From contig JACEEZ010000350.1 in assembly GCA_016584305.1 (NCBI GenBank), forward strand, positions 204,053 to 268,052: DNA of 64,000 nucleotides, read 5' to 3'. Below are positions 12,120 through 23,893 of this stretch, one piece after another. The notes under the pieces were generated by a model. It saw nothing but the letters and a program-made list of their open reading frames with translations. It searched no databases and was not told the DNA's origin. The position numbers were made by a program, and so were the translations under genes. The DNA is from Chionoecetes opilio (taxonomy: Eukaryota; Arthropoda; Malacostraca; Decapoda; Majidae). Position 1 is the first letter of the stretch. The number at the start of each line of letters is the position of its first letter.

Positions 12120-12253
12120 ACGGCTGCAGTGGGTGCAAAACCTCAACATCGCCTATGTGAAACACACCCAGGTGGTGTGTGAGGATCACTTTGAGTCTCA
12201 GCACATAGGCATGAAGGGGCACCTACTGGGCAATGATGTTCCAAGGCCTTCAG
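12120..12253 (+). CDS. THAP-domain gene, exon 2
   Basis: The acceptor TAATTGCAG (ends 12119) joins in phase to exon 1 and gives RRLQWVQNLNIAYVKHTQVVCEDHFES. This supplies the conserved Trp38 and the second ligand pair, Cys54 and His57, followed by Phe. The spacing fits C-X2-C...C-X2-H of THAP domains. The exon continues to NDVPRPS and ends one base into a codon at the donor GTATGT (12254). The good fit of both splice sites and the finger makes this the firmest host-type gene evidence in the window. It could still belong to a domesticated or decayed P-like transposon. Confidence 0.7.
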
Positions 12254-12726
12254 GTATGTAATGGAGCTTTAGCTGTGGTTACTTAGTTTGTTATAGCTAT
12301 GTCTCCTTTATCACCAAGAGGTATTAATGTTTGTTGATTAAAAGTTTTAATCAGTAGTTACCTGAATATTTTGATAACATATTAGAGCATTACGACATCT
12401 TGATGTTAATGGTGTGTGAGTAATTACATTCCTTATTGATAGAGTAATTTATGAATGCTCATATATGGATAAGATTTCTGTAACTTTTTATTCTAGATAA
12501 TATGATTTGATTAAGATGTGATGTGATTCTCCAATAATTTGTAAACTGCATATTTTTCATAATCATGTTTGTGCAACCTTCACATTCTAGTTTTCCACTT
12601 CATGATGAAGTAGTACTGTACACAGTACAGTCATTAGTTTTTGCAAACTAATAACAAAATCTAATCATTCATGGTATCATATGTTCCTCCAAACATGACA
12701 TCATTTTCATTTTACTATAAGCCTAG

Positions 12727-12762
12727 ATGCCGGTGAGGTGCAGACATCTCCAGGAATTCTAG
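12727..12762 (+). CDS. possible 36-base microexon of the THAP gene
   Basis: The piece between CCTAG and GTAAGA keeps phase 1 on both sides and would add DAGEVQTSPGIL. The polypyrimidine tract is weak. Joining it to the next exon in that phase meets a TGA, so either it is not used, the next exon begins elsewhere, or one base is wrong. Confidence 0.35.
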   Translation: MPVRCRHLQEF

Positions 12763-13011
12763 GTAAGATGTCATGATAGCTTGAAACTGCTTGATGAGTA
12801 GACAAATCACATTAGGTATCACAAATATCTGGGTAGACATTAACCGTACCATGATTATAATGAAGTATTTATGTTTATGCATAATACTGGCCACTTATGT
12901 TAACCAATAAAAACAATTTATGTAAGTGGAAAAAAGAAATACACTTGCATTTAACACTGTTCGTTAGAATGTTTGAAATGATATTCTTTACACCTAACTT
13001 TTTTTCCACAG

Positions 13012-13117
13012 CATCAGAAGAGACCAAGGAAGACACAGCATTCTCAACACCCGGTTTTGGATGTTCAACAAACGGATGATGGTGCAAGCACAACTTATGC
13101 AGGACTGCCAAATTATG
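13012..13117 (+). CDS. THAP gene, probable linker exon
   Basis: A strong acceptor (TTTTTTTCCACAG) and donor (GTGAGC at 13118) bound 106 bases. The frame HQKRPRKTQHSQ...AGLPNY is open, looks like a basic nuclear-localisation linker, and leaves phase 1, which matches the next exon. The entry phase (0) does not match the exit phase of exon 2 (1), so the join upstream is unresolved. Confidence 0.45.
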
Positions 13118-13412
13118 GTGAGCTAGAAGCCAATAATTCTTTAAATATATGTTTTGTATTCTTTGTCATCACATCGCACATAGCAGTAAAATCGATTAAT
13201 ACAATTAACAACGATTAATTAGAATTTGTTCATAACCTCGATTTTATTTATTTTATTTCAATTTGTATGCCACAAATTTTGGCGTGGCTGAAGACATGCT
13301 TCATGAGCTGCTGCCTGCCCTGCCACACCCTACTGTCCCCCAACCTTTGCCACCACAATAATCATTAAGTACATATCCTTTGTGTGATGCACAAGGTGAT
13401 TACATGTGTTTG

Positions 13413-13520
<108 letters not shown>

Positions 13521-13923
13521 CACAGGGTAGAAGGATGTGATTCTAATATAATTTCTTTAAGTGATGACTTCTTTACAATGATAAAACTAAGGGAAATACC
13601 ATGTCTTCATATCAGTGATCATCCATAATCACCAACTAAAGTTGTTCATAAAGGAATAAAGCATTTTTATTCCATTAATCACGAGTTATATGAAATAAAT
13701 TCCCAGAGACACAAACTAAATTAAGTGTCTACAAAAGTTCTTCAGTTTTGTTCAGGAGAGCAGATGCCATTTCACCTGAGAGCCTATACAGTAATTTCTT
13801 AACCATAGGTTCTTCTCAACCATAGAGTATGTAAATTACATCAACAATGGCTATGTCATTACTTTGCCCAATTATTCCTATTTTTTCTTACCCCATTTTA
13901 CTATATAATGTACCTTTTGACAG

Positions 13924-14025
13924 GTTGTGGCTCCTCAACAGTGGGACAGAACACCACGGACTCCCAGCAGGGCAATCCACCCACTGGCGCTCCCGCAACA
14001 CACAAGCAAACACACACCAAACCAT
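13924..14025 (+). CDS. THAP gene, probable linker exon
   Basis: The acceptor CTTTTGACAG and donor GTAAGT (14026) bound 102 bases, phase 1 to phase 1. The open frame CGSSTVGQNTTDSQQGNPPTG is polar and low in hydrophobics, as expected of the linker that follows a THAP finger. It joins in phase to the preceding exon. Confidence 0.5.
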
Positions 14026-14350
14026 GTAAGTGCTGTACATTTGAAATTGTCCAAAGAATAACAAAGGATGACAGGATATGTCAGGTGCGACAGAAATTGT
14101 GTGCACAATTCTTTTTTTCCAGTCAGACTTTTGCTGTGTTTGTGTCATGTTGTATATAATATTGTTTGTTTTCATAATATAGTCCAAAATTAAAATAGTT
14201 AATTTTAATGACTTTTCAGGTGTGAATGAATATGAGGTCAATCTTCAATCTGGTGTCATAACCACATATATGTTGCTAATATTATGAATACATTCTGCCT
14301 TTCAAATCACCTCATAAAAAGACATTCATATCAAGGAAACGAACAGGCCA

Positions 14351-14866
<516 letters not shown>

Positions 14867-14920
14867 CTATTATTTGATATATTAATTGGTGTGACATTGA
14901 CTGTATTTTATTTTACAGAG

Positions 14921-15135
14921 GTCAGAAAAATTTAATTGCTGCAATCAACAACACGCAGACTGCGGAATCGTCTGCATGCAGCCCAGAGAGCTGTCTGCAA
15001 GATCCCCCACCAACTAATAAGGGCTGCAGCCAAATACTTAGACCCAAAAGTGTATGAATTTTTCAGGACACAGTTGTTGCACAGCTTAACAAAAAAGAAA
15101 GGATTCAGATATGGGGTGCATGAAAGGAAATTGAT
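14921..15135 (+). pseudogene. THAP gene, terminal exon piece with a frame break
   Basis: After a TTTTACAGAG acceptor the in-phase frame reads CQKNLIAAINN. The recognisable part then lies one frame over: TRRLRNRLHAAQRAV, a Leu/Arg helix, and KYLDPKVYEFFRTQLLHSL followed by KKGFRYGVHERKL. That order (coiled helix, FxRxQ segment, KG.RY) is what I know from THAP proteins related to P-element transposases. A single-base indel in the CAACAACAC stretch near 14946 would explain the shift. This may be sequence error or real decay. The expected continuation into a transposase core is absent: the frame runs into the 41-bp minisatellite. Moderate confidence that it belongs to the same gene. Confidence 0.5.
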
Positions 15136-16492
15136 TTGCTGTTCATGGCAAGTGTCATTAATGCCTGATTTCTGTTTTTATTTTTATTGCATGTATCTTT
15201 ATTGCCCGAAATATGTTTTATGTTAGTTGCAAGGGTCTTTAATGCCTGAAATCTTGTTTTATGTTAATTGCAAGTGTCAGTAATGCCTGAAATCTGCCTT
15301 CCTGTTCATGGCAAGTGTCTTTAATGCCTGAAATCTGCCTTGCTGTTCATGACAAGTGTCTTTAATGCCTGAAATCTGCCTTGCTGTTCATGACAAGTGT
15401 CTTTAATGCCTGAAATCTGCCTTGCTGTTCATGGCAAGTGTCTTTAATGCCTGAAATCTGGCTTGCTGTTCGTGACAAGTGTCTTTAATGCCTGAAATCT
15501 GCCTTGCTGTTCATGACAAGTGTCTTTAATGCCTGAAATCTGCCTTGCTGTTCGTGAAAAGTGTCTTTAATGCCTGAAATCTGCCTTGCTGTTCATGACA
15601 AGTGTCTTTAATGCCCGAAATCTGCCTTGCTGTTCGTGACAAGTGTCTTTAATGCCTGAAATCTGCCTTGCTGTTCATGACAAGTGCCAGTAATGCCTGA
15701 AATCTGCCTTGCTGTTCATGGCAAGTGTCTTTAATGCCTGAAATCTGCCATGCTGTTCATGACAAGTGTCAGTAATGCCTGAAATCTGCTTTGCTGTTCA
15801 TGACAAGTGTCTTTAATGCCTGAAATCTGCCTTGCTGTTCATGACAAGTGTCTTTAATGCCTGAAATCTGTCTTGCTGTTCATGACAAGTGTCTTTAATG
15901 CCTGAAATATGCCTTGCTGTTCGTGACAAGTGTCTTTAATGCCTGAAATCTGCATTGCTGTTCATGACAAGTGTCAGTAATGCCTGAAATCTGCCTTGCT
16001 GTTCATGGCAAGTGTCTTTAATGCCTGAAATCTGCCATGCTGTTCATGACAAGTGTCTTTAATGCCTGAAATCTGCCTTGCTGTTCATGGCAAGTGTCTT
16101 TAATGCCTGAAATCTGCCTTGCTGTTCATGGCAAGTGTCTTTAATGCCTGAAATCTGCCTTGCTGTTCATGACAAGTGTCTTTAATGCCTGAAATCTGCC
16201 TTGCTGTTCATGTCAAGTGTCTTTAATGCCTGAAATCTGCCTTGCTGTTCATGGCAAGTGTCTTTAATGCCTGAAATCTGCCATGCTGTTCATGACAAGT
16301 GTCTTTAATGCCTGAAATCTGCCTTGCTGTTCATGGCAAGTGTCTTTAATGCCTGAAATCTGCCTTGCTGTTCATGGCAAGTGTCTTTAATGCCTGAAAT
16401 CTGCCTTGCTGTTCATGAAAGTATCTATATTGCCTGAAATCTGCCTTGCTGTTCATGAAAGTGTCTATATTGCCTGAAATCTGCTGTTATCT
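15135..16492. repeat. 41-bp minisatellite, about 32 copies
   Basis: The unit contains AAGTGTCTTTAATGCCTGAA and CTGCCTTGCTGTTCATGAC. The first three or four copies are degenerate. The middle ones are very similar, with a few recurring variants (GTCTTTAA or GTCAGTAA, CATGACA or CATGGCA or CGTGACA). The last two are shortened. The length is not a multiple of three, so it is not a coding repeat. The array begins within the end of the THAP open frame. Confidence 0.95.
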
Positions 16493-16719
16493 ACTGGTCT
16501 GTGTTAGTGCATGTTATACTTGACATTTGCTGTGATGATGTTTTCTTTGTAATGCCAAATCTGGCTGGGCAAGTGAAATTTGCATTGACTTACTCCGTAA
16601 ATTCATGTAGTTTATTTATCTACATTTCTGACGCCTGTTACCAAGAACTCCCCGAGGGGATGGCCGCAACAATCTCCTTTTATTCCTGTCCTTACATTCC
16701 CTCCTTGCATACTCTAACC

Positions 16720-18140
16720 GAGACCACCGAAAGACAAGGCCTGGTGGATCGCCCGTGACGTCACACCATAAGGATCTCACCCGCTCCGCTCCCCGTACAA
16801 GTTTACCTACCTAATATAATGTTTATCAGTATAAAAGATATACTGTTATCTTCGGAAATGTTTGTTCTATAATATTATCAAATAAAAAACCGTAAAACAC
16901 ACAAAGAAAATGCCATTATGAGACTTTCAAGAAATATGCATTAACTTAAACTCTTCGCCATTTAATATTTTGCTCGCAAACATTTTACATGGAGAATATC
17001 AATAGAAGCGGAGTTTAATTAGCTTTCCATTGATATATTTCGTTTAGTGATAAATGAATTAGCGGCATGCATAAATTAGCGTTAACTAAATATAAAAAAT
17101 CATGAAATCGGGTAATTTCCTACCTAATATATGTTTATCAGTATAAAATATATACTGTTATCTTCGGAAATGTTTGTTCTATAATATTATCAAATAAAAA
17201 ACCGTAAAACACATTAAAGAAATGCCATTATGAGACTTTCAAGAAATATGCATGAACTTAAACTTTTCGCCATTTAATATTTTGTGGAAAAAACTTTTTA
17301 CATGGAGAATATCAATAAAAGCGGAATTTAATAAGCTTTCCATTGATATATTTTCTTTTCTGATAAATAAATTAGAACTATGCATAAATTAGCGTTAACT
17401 AAATAAATAACATCATGAAATCGGGTAATTTCCCAGATTTCATGATGTTATTTATTTAGTTAACGCTAATTTATGCATGGTTCTAATTAATTTATCAGAA
17501 AAGGAAATATATCAATGGAAAGCTAATTAAATTCCGCTTCTATTGATATTCTCCACGTAAAAAGTTTTTTCACAAAATATTAAATGGTGAAAAGTTTAAG
17601 TTCATGCATATTTCTTGAAAGTCTCATAATGGCATTTCTTTAGTGTGTTTTACGTTTTTTTTATTAGATAATATTATAGAACAAACATTTTCGAAGATAA
17701 CAGTATATATTTTATACTGATAAACATATATTAGGTAGGAAATTACCCGATTTCATGATTTTTTATATTTAGTTAACGCTAATTTATGCATGCCGCTAAT
17801 TCATTTATCACTAAACGAAATATATCAATGGAAAGCTAATTAAACTCCGCTTCTATTGATATTCTCCATGTAAAATGTTTGCGAGCAAAATATTAAATGG
17901 CGAAGAGTTTAAGTTAATGCATATTTCTTGAAAGTCTCATAATGGCCTTTTCTTTGTGTGTTTTACGGTTTTTTATTTGATAATATTATAGAACAAACAT
18001 TTCCGAAGATAACAGTATATCTTTTATACTGATAAACATTATATTAGGTAGGTAAACTTGTACGGGGAGCGGAGCGGGTGAGATCCTTATGGTGTGACGT
18101 CACGGGCGATCCACCAGGCCTTATCATCTCGGTGGCCACG
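16720..18140. mobile_element. foldback transposon with nested direct repeats
   Basis: The sequence from about 16736 to 17430 returns as its reverse complement to 18122, with almost no loop. Each arm contains two direct copies of a roughly 312-base unit (starting near 16805 and 17118), so the order is A-B then B'-A'. The outer tips (AAGGCCTGGTGGATCGCCC) are GC-rich and the inner part is AT-rich. The element is flanked by an exact 8-base duplication, CTCTAACC, at 16712-16719 and 18141-18148. This supports a transposed foldback element of hAT-like or similar type. It has no coding capacity. Confidence 0.85.
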
Positions 18141-18538
18141 CTCTAACCCTCTCATTCTCCTCTCACCCATTTCTTCCAATTTCATGTAGTACAATGTTAC
18201 TTTTCACCAGTCTTTTTTCCTGGTTAAAAAGAATGCAGTTATAAAATAAAAACATAAATGGAAGTCACACTTTCATTAACCTTAAAGAGTAATGTTCATA
18301 TGTTTTTGTAAATATGGAAAACATAAAATACAAAATAGGGGGTATGCAGTAGTCAAATAAAAATACTATTGTTCCCGCTTAAATTCTCTACGTTCTCTTA
18401 TCATATCCTGTGTTCGACATAGATGGCAGGACCGTACGGGCTTCAAACTTTACTGTGGAGTCAGATTTCCTTGTTCTCTAGCTTCCTTGCGCGCCACCCT
18501 GGCGGGTCTGCAGGAGAGGAGCAACAAGACACCACACG
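18141..18538. other. no gene seen
   Basis: AT-rich unique sequence between the foldback element and a LINE 3' tail. The short frame at 18487 has no domain. Confidence 0.4.
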
Positions 18539-18680
18539 AACTAAATTGTCCCCACCCCTTTGTAATATTTTCTTACTGTCTCCTTTATAGGGATTGGCAA
18601 CTAAGCGGGCTTTTTGTTACTTCTTTTTTTTGCCCTTGGCCAGTCCTTTGTGATGTGAAAATAAAACTGTAATAAATAAA
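18539..18680 (+). mobile_element. LINE 3' tail remnant
   Basis: It shares a long stretch with 57962-58121: CTAAATTG, TCTTACTGTCT.CTTTATAGGGA.TGGCAACTAAGC, then TTGCCCTTGGCCAGT and an A-rich end (AAAATAAAACTGTAATAAATAAAT here, long poly-A there). Two dispersed copies with the same 3' end and A tails fit a 5'-truncated retrotransposon. Its coding part is not present. Confidence 0.65.
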
Positions 18681-20836
18681 TACCAGTTGCAGGTCGCCCC
18701 TGCAACTGGTATTGTCGCCCCTGGCATCAGGTCGTTGGAGTTGCAGTAAGACGCTTTAGTCGGCGAAGGACGAGCGAGCCCGTAGAAACCCAATGGCAAG
18801 GAAATTTGTCTGCTGTCATCTAAACTCCATTTACCTCTACCTTTTTATGCTGAAACAGTTGTTTTATATATTTGCCTAATTCAACTTTTTTCCACCACTC
18901 TGCTTAGTTACTCACCTGAGACTTTCTGTGGCATTAGTTAACAACACAGTCCGCCGCGTGAAGGCTGCCACAATGGACTGCATCGTCGCTTTTTGTTAAC
19001 CCAGAAGGAGGTCCCGGCAAGTGGCGGAAAGTCAGCATCGAAGCTTGCCGAGTGAAGAAACTGGGACTGGATAGGATGGTCAGGTCTGCAGTTAGGTGGA
19101 TCTCTGCAGGCGAAGGAACAGGTTGTCAATCTCCCGTTGCTTGTGCTGTCCGTCACTGTTGTTGATCTTGCGGAAGTGGGCCCACTGGACACTGGCAGGG
19201 TCGGCTGGGCTGAGCAGGATCCCCCGTAGTGACGTGGCTCGGCTTAGCGCCACAAATGTCAGCCCGAGCGCAAACTCCTTGGTGCCGATGTCCACGCTGA
19301 TGGTTGGTTTGGTCCAGCCCTGGCTCTTGTGGATGGTGACCGCGAACGCTAGGTTGAGTGGGATCTGTGTCCTGCTGAAGAGACGCGTCCCCTCCATACA
19401 CCTGGCTGTGACAGCTGGCACCGGCACGACCTGGGGCTGCTGCGGATTCCACGCTGGTCTCTGATACCCTGGGAACTCTACACAGACGGCAGCTGGCAGA
19501 GTATTGGGGCCGGGCGAGTCTGGTGGGTAGAGGAGGCCGACCACTGTGCCGAGGGACCCATTGGTCAGCCCAGCAGAGACCCACAGGTTGGAGCGCAGCA
19601 TGACCTTTGCGCCCTCTGCCAGGCGTATCGTCGGCTCCAGTCCGTTGGCGTCCTGAGGTTTCTATGTGCGAGCTCTGGCTGGCTGGTGGACGCCCTTGAG
19701 AGTGCAGCAGGGACGGCCCAGTTGACGCAGCTGGCACTGGTTAATCTCCGCCTCAGCTGCATGACTGGCGACGAGCCTGAGAGATTCTGCGAACCTCTGC
19801 AGTTCCTCAGCACACTGGTACGCTGCAAGCCGGGTTGTCAGCAGCTGGTAGTTGTCGTGGGTGATAGTGCCGTTGCGGACGTTGGAGAGGAGATGGCGAA
19901 AACGCTCCTGCTCTGGGTTGCCACCCCGAACGCGCCCCGCTTGTTTCAACACCACTGCCTTGTTGAAGCTTCTGAAGCTGGTCCGGCCATCCTCGCTGAT
20001 CTGCCCGCCGCCGGCTTGCACGTCGTACATGGTTCGGTCCATGACCGGTGGCAGCTGTCCAAGGTCTCCCAGGAGACAGACGCTCACCCCGCCGAAAGGT
20101 TCCGGAGCCCGATGACGTCGGTTCTGCGCGTGGTTGTCGCCTGCTGTTCCTGCTGCCCGTCGCTGCTGATACCGTTGTTGTTCATCGGTACACAGAGTGC
20201 CCTCTCTCGGCGACGCTGGGATCGTTGCTGCTCGTCCCTGGTGTCGTGAAGAAAGCCCTCCTCTCGGCGACGCTGGGATCGTTGCTGCTCTTCCCTGGTG
20301 TCGTGAAGAGTGCCCTCCTCGCGCGACGCTGGGAACGTTGACGGTCCTCTCTAAGAGTGCCTTCTTCTCTGCGCCGTTGATATCTCTCCCTCTCCGCATC
20401 TTGCAGGTTGGGCATGTCTCTGCGCCTCTGTGCGCGCTCCCTGGCGAGCCTCCACCGTCTATACGGCGCAGACTCAGCAGGTAACATCTTGGCGTGTGTT
20501 GAATATAAATGGTACAGTCGACTGTAACTTTTTCGGTACCACCGTTTCTCCAGAAAAATTCCGTATCCAGTGAGGACTCACGATAGCAAGGAAATTTGTC
20601 TCCTGTCATCTAACCTCCCTTTACCTTTGCCTTTTTACCCTGAAACGGTAGGGATTGAATAGGGCTATCAGATAGCGAAAACGGGATTCCAAAGATATAA
20701 GCTCTTAAAAAGCGTGATGGTCGGTCGGGTCGGGTCGGCTGCTTTTCCCGAAAAAATCCGTATCAGTGAGGACTCCCGAGCGCTTCGCGCTCGCTCGTAA
20801 AAAGTGTAATAAATAAATACCAGTTGCAGGTTGCCT
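18671..20836. repeat. two direct repeats flanking the helicase remnant
   Basis: A piece of about 65 bases starting GCAAGGAAATTTGTCT occurs at about 18796-18860 and again at 20586-20650. A piece TAATAAATAAATACCAGTTG occurs at 18671 and again at 20808. A third piece (CCGTATC.AGTGAGGACTC) occurs twice on the right, near 20563 and 20757. A perfect small hairpin, GAGCGC-TTC-GCGCTC, lies at about 20778. They bracket the helicase remnant and may be the ends of the element that carried it. Confidence 0.6.
19092..20487 (-). pseudogene. PIF1-type DNA helicase pseudogene
   Basis: Reading on the minus strand from 20487, an Arg/Glu/Gln-rich leader (RRWRLARERAQRRRDMPN) passes into about 19-residue repeats (57 bases at DNA level) near 20330-20200. 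GVSVCLLGDLGQLPPVMD follows near 20090; GD..QLPPV is the PIF1 helicase motif II/III region. The C-terminal part 19601-19092 is open and holds VMLRSNLWVSAGLTNGSLGTVVG and AVTIHKSQGWT...VALSRATS, the family's last helicase motifs. Three frames are used. The Walker A segment (GKT/S) is missing between the repeats and GDLGQLPP, so the copy has an internal deletion and could not hydrolyse ATP. PIF1 genes with Arg-rich leaders are common in invertebrate transposons, and a Helitron source is possible but unproven. Confidence 0.75.
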
Positions 20837-20954
20837 CCGCTATACGACCGCCCGAGGTTGGCAGTAATTCTATCCTAGACTTGACATCCTCCATTATACG
20901 ATCCTGTGGAGTCTCGTAGGCGCGGAAGTGAAACATTAGGCGCCGTACAGTATA

Positions 20955-21115
20955 GTGGTGGTGGTGGTGGTGGTGGTGGTGTGGTAGTGGTAGTGGTGGT
21001 GAGGTAATGGTGGTGGTGGTGGTGGTGGTGGTTGTGGTGGTGGTGGCGATGGCGGTGGTGGTGGTGGTAGTGACCACATCAGAAAACACACACATCCACA
21101 CACACACAAACATAA

Positions 21116-21151
<36 letters not shown>

Positions 21152-21170
21152 CACACACACAATCACACAC
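20955..21170. repeat. GGT trinucleotide and CA microsatellites
   Basis: (GGT)n with GGC/GAT/AGT interruptions at about 20955-21070, then an imperfect (CA)n at about 21085-21172. Confidence 0.9.
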
Positions 21171-21256
21171 ATTAAACGACTCGTTGATGCTTGTCGATGC
21201 GAAATAAATTTCCTGCTTTAATGAGTTTGCTTTCAGTCATAACAAGGCTGACAACG

Positions 21257-21460
21257 ATGTACAATAAACAGCAAAGCCGACCGGACACCCCTGCCGCTAT
21301 CTTTTTCTCCAGCAGGAAAAACATCCCCACGGATTGACTAAAGGCCACATATTTTACCAAAGTTGGTAAAATTCATAGCGCCTTCGTCTGTCCTCCCTGC
21401 CTCCACTCTCATTCTCTCTCTCTCTCTTTTCTTCTCTCTCTCTCTCTCTCATCTCTCTTC

Positions 21461-21553
<93 letters not shown>

Positions 21554-21678
21554 ATATATATATATGTATCTCAAACACGTAATATTGGAAATTTATTATA
21601 TTCGTAAATACATAGATATTATTTCAGCAAGATTAGAGAGAGAGAGAGAGATAGATAAGAGAGAGAGAGAGAGAGAAA

Positions 21679-21731
<53 letters not shown>

Positions 21732-21819
21732 AGAGAGAGACGGAGGGGAGAGGGGAGAGAGAGAGGAGAGAGGAGAGAAGAGAGAGGAGAGAGAGAGAGA
21801 GAGAGAGAGAAGGAGAGAG

Positions 21820-21863
<44 letters not shown>

Positions 21864-21926
21864 AGAGAGAAGAGAGAAGGAGAGGAGAGAGAAGAGAGAG
21901 AGAGGAGAGAGATGAGAGAGAAGAGA

Positions 21927-21973
<47 letters not shown>

Positions 21974-22011
21974 GAAGAGAGAGAGAGAGAGAAGAGGAGA
22001 GAAGAGAGAGA

Positions 22012-22090
<79 letters not shown>

Positions 22091-22123
22091 GAGGAGAGAG
22101 AGAAGAGACGAGAGAGAGGAGAG

Positions 22124-22171
<48 letters not shown>

Positions 22172-22200
22172 GAGAGAGGAGAGAGAGGAGAAGAGAGAGA

Positions 22201-22271
<71 letters not shown>

Positions 22272-22375
22272 GATGAGAGAGAGAGAGAGAGAGATGAGAG
22301 AGAGGAGAGAGGAGAGAGAGAGAGAGAGAGAAGAGAGAGAGATGAGAGAGAGAGAGAGGAGAGATAGAGAGAGAG

Positions 22376-22417
<42 letters not shown>

Positions 22418-22727
22418 AAGAGAAGAGATAAGAAAAGGGAGAAAGATGAGAGAGGAGGAGAGAGAGAGAGGAGAGAGAGAGTGATGAGAGCATAGTAGAG
22501 AGAGATGAAGAGAGAGAGAGAGAGGAAGAGAGAGAGAGAAGAGGAGATGAGAGAGATTAGAGAGAGAGATAATGAGAGTGGAGGGAGGGAGGACAGACGA
22601 AGGCGCTACGAATTTTACTAACTAGGGTAAAAAATGTGGCCTTTGGTCAATCCGTGGGGATATTTTTCCTGCTGGGGAAAAAGATAAGGGCAGGGGTGTC
22701 CGGTCGGCTTTGCTGTTTATTGTACAT
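21257..22727. repeat. 1.47-kb inverted repeat with CT/GA inner arms
   Basis: The left outer arm (about 21257-21412) returns inverted at about 22572-22727. Shared landmarks are GTACAATAAACAGCAAAGCC, CCGGACACCCCTGCC and GCGCCTTCGTCTGTCCTCCC. Inside, the left side is (CT)n of about 140 bases and the right side is (GA)n with many irregular units for over 900 bases. They are separated by about 85 bases of unique sequence (21555-21640). It is either a foldback element, a local inverted duplication, or a hairpin-read artefact. Confidence 0.8.
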
Positions 22728-23398
22728 GTTATTATTATTTCATTATTTGTATCATTATCATTATTATAACTACTACTACTATTATTGTTGTTACTGCTAA
22801 ATAAAATACTAAATAAGTAGATAAACATTATATAATGAGGAGTTTTCAAAGCTAAGCCGCCAGATGTCTCTCGCGCATCTCATATCCTCTGCCCTCTGAG
22901 CGTGAATGATCTATCATTTACCGTAAATTCCCTGTACTTTTTCGGGACATATAAGAATTACCCTTCAATACAACAACTGAAACAGTTCTTAATAAAAAAT
23001 GTAGTTTATCATTTTATTTGTCTGCAGTTGATGAAAATATTGGTAAACGAATTGAATATTTGAAAACTCAATATTTAAAAATCGTCTGTTCATGAAAACA
23101 CGCAAGTTATAGCAGATTGAAGTTCCAGTAAATATTTACTTGTAGGTAAGCATTCACTGAGTACCTGTTTTTGGTGTATATGTCTCTCTTACGACGAAAA
23201 TATAACCAAAACACAGTGTGGCGTTCAGCATCTCCACAGAAACCATCCCGCCGGCAGGATCTGCTATAACTCACTTTCCTGTTGTCATCACACACTCAGC
23301 ACCGCCGCTCCCTTATACCTCACGGCTCACATCCCTGATACGCCTAACCCCTCAACCCCAGAGGCTGTCATCCTAACTATCATCACCCGCTGATCTCT

Positions 23399-23505
23399 TC
23401 AGACTGTCTGTCCTCTACTGGAATATTCGTGGCATCCGCTCCCACATACCGGAGACTCGTCTCCTTATTTCGTGCTCTGAGCTTCAAGTTATGCTGCCTC
23501 CGAAA
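23399..23505 (+). pseudogene. LINE endonuclease N-terminal fragment
   Basis: The frame reads LSVLYWNIRGIRSHIPETRLLI. It resembles the opening of the apurinic-type endonuclease of jockey-like LINEs (Asn then an RGI/GL segment after an LYWN motif). Only this start survives, inside the inverted-repeat element. Confidence 0.5.
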
Positions 23506-23693
23506 ACACTTTTTTATTTACCCCCATATCCTGATTCCTAATTACGATTTTGTTTCCTCTTAATGCCTTGTTTGTCCTCCATAAAATAACCCATATGTTT
23601 CTCTAAATGTAAATTATCACTCTACCGAACTCACTGTCTTTAAATTAAGACTCCCTGTTTCGCACTTACTGATTTAGTCTTCTTCCTCTAACA

Positions 23694-23893
23694 GATACTC
23701 CGTGGTGTAGAGGAAGCACGCTCGATTCACACCCGAGAAGTCCCGGGTTCGATCCCCGGGCGGAGCGGAAACAGTTGGGCTGTTTCCTTAAAAACCCGAG
23801 CCCCTGTCCACCCAGCAGTGATTGGGTACCGGGTGTTAGCCGGGGGTTTGTAACCCGCCTCCCGGGGTGCTGGCTTCGGTCAACAATATAAGC
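23694..23893 (+). mobile_element. tRNA-Val-derived SINE, copy 2
   Basis: The head has CTCCGTGGTGTAGAGGAAGC (A box region), an anticodon arm close to CTCG-TTCACAC-CGAG, and a B box GGTTCGATCCC with acceptor pairing CTCCG/CGGAG. The body matches the other copies up to GGCTTCGGTCAAC. The usual GGAGACGGGGCC tail is missing, so the 3' end is truncated or replaced. Confidence 0.8.

Noticed and set aside
13255..13360. Possible C-terminal exon (ATNFGVAEDMLHELLPALPH)
   Set aside because: No AG acceptor or polypyrimidine tract directly upstream, and it does not join in phase to neighbouring exons.
15135..16492. CRISPR array
   Set aside because: Units are contiguous 41-bp repeats with no unique spacers, and the genome is eukaryotic.
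21363..22493. 280-codon Arg-Glu or Ser-Leu frames resembling SR or RE-rich proteins
   Set aside because: Pure GA/CT repeat. Open in both strands and several frames.
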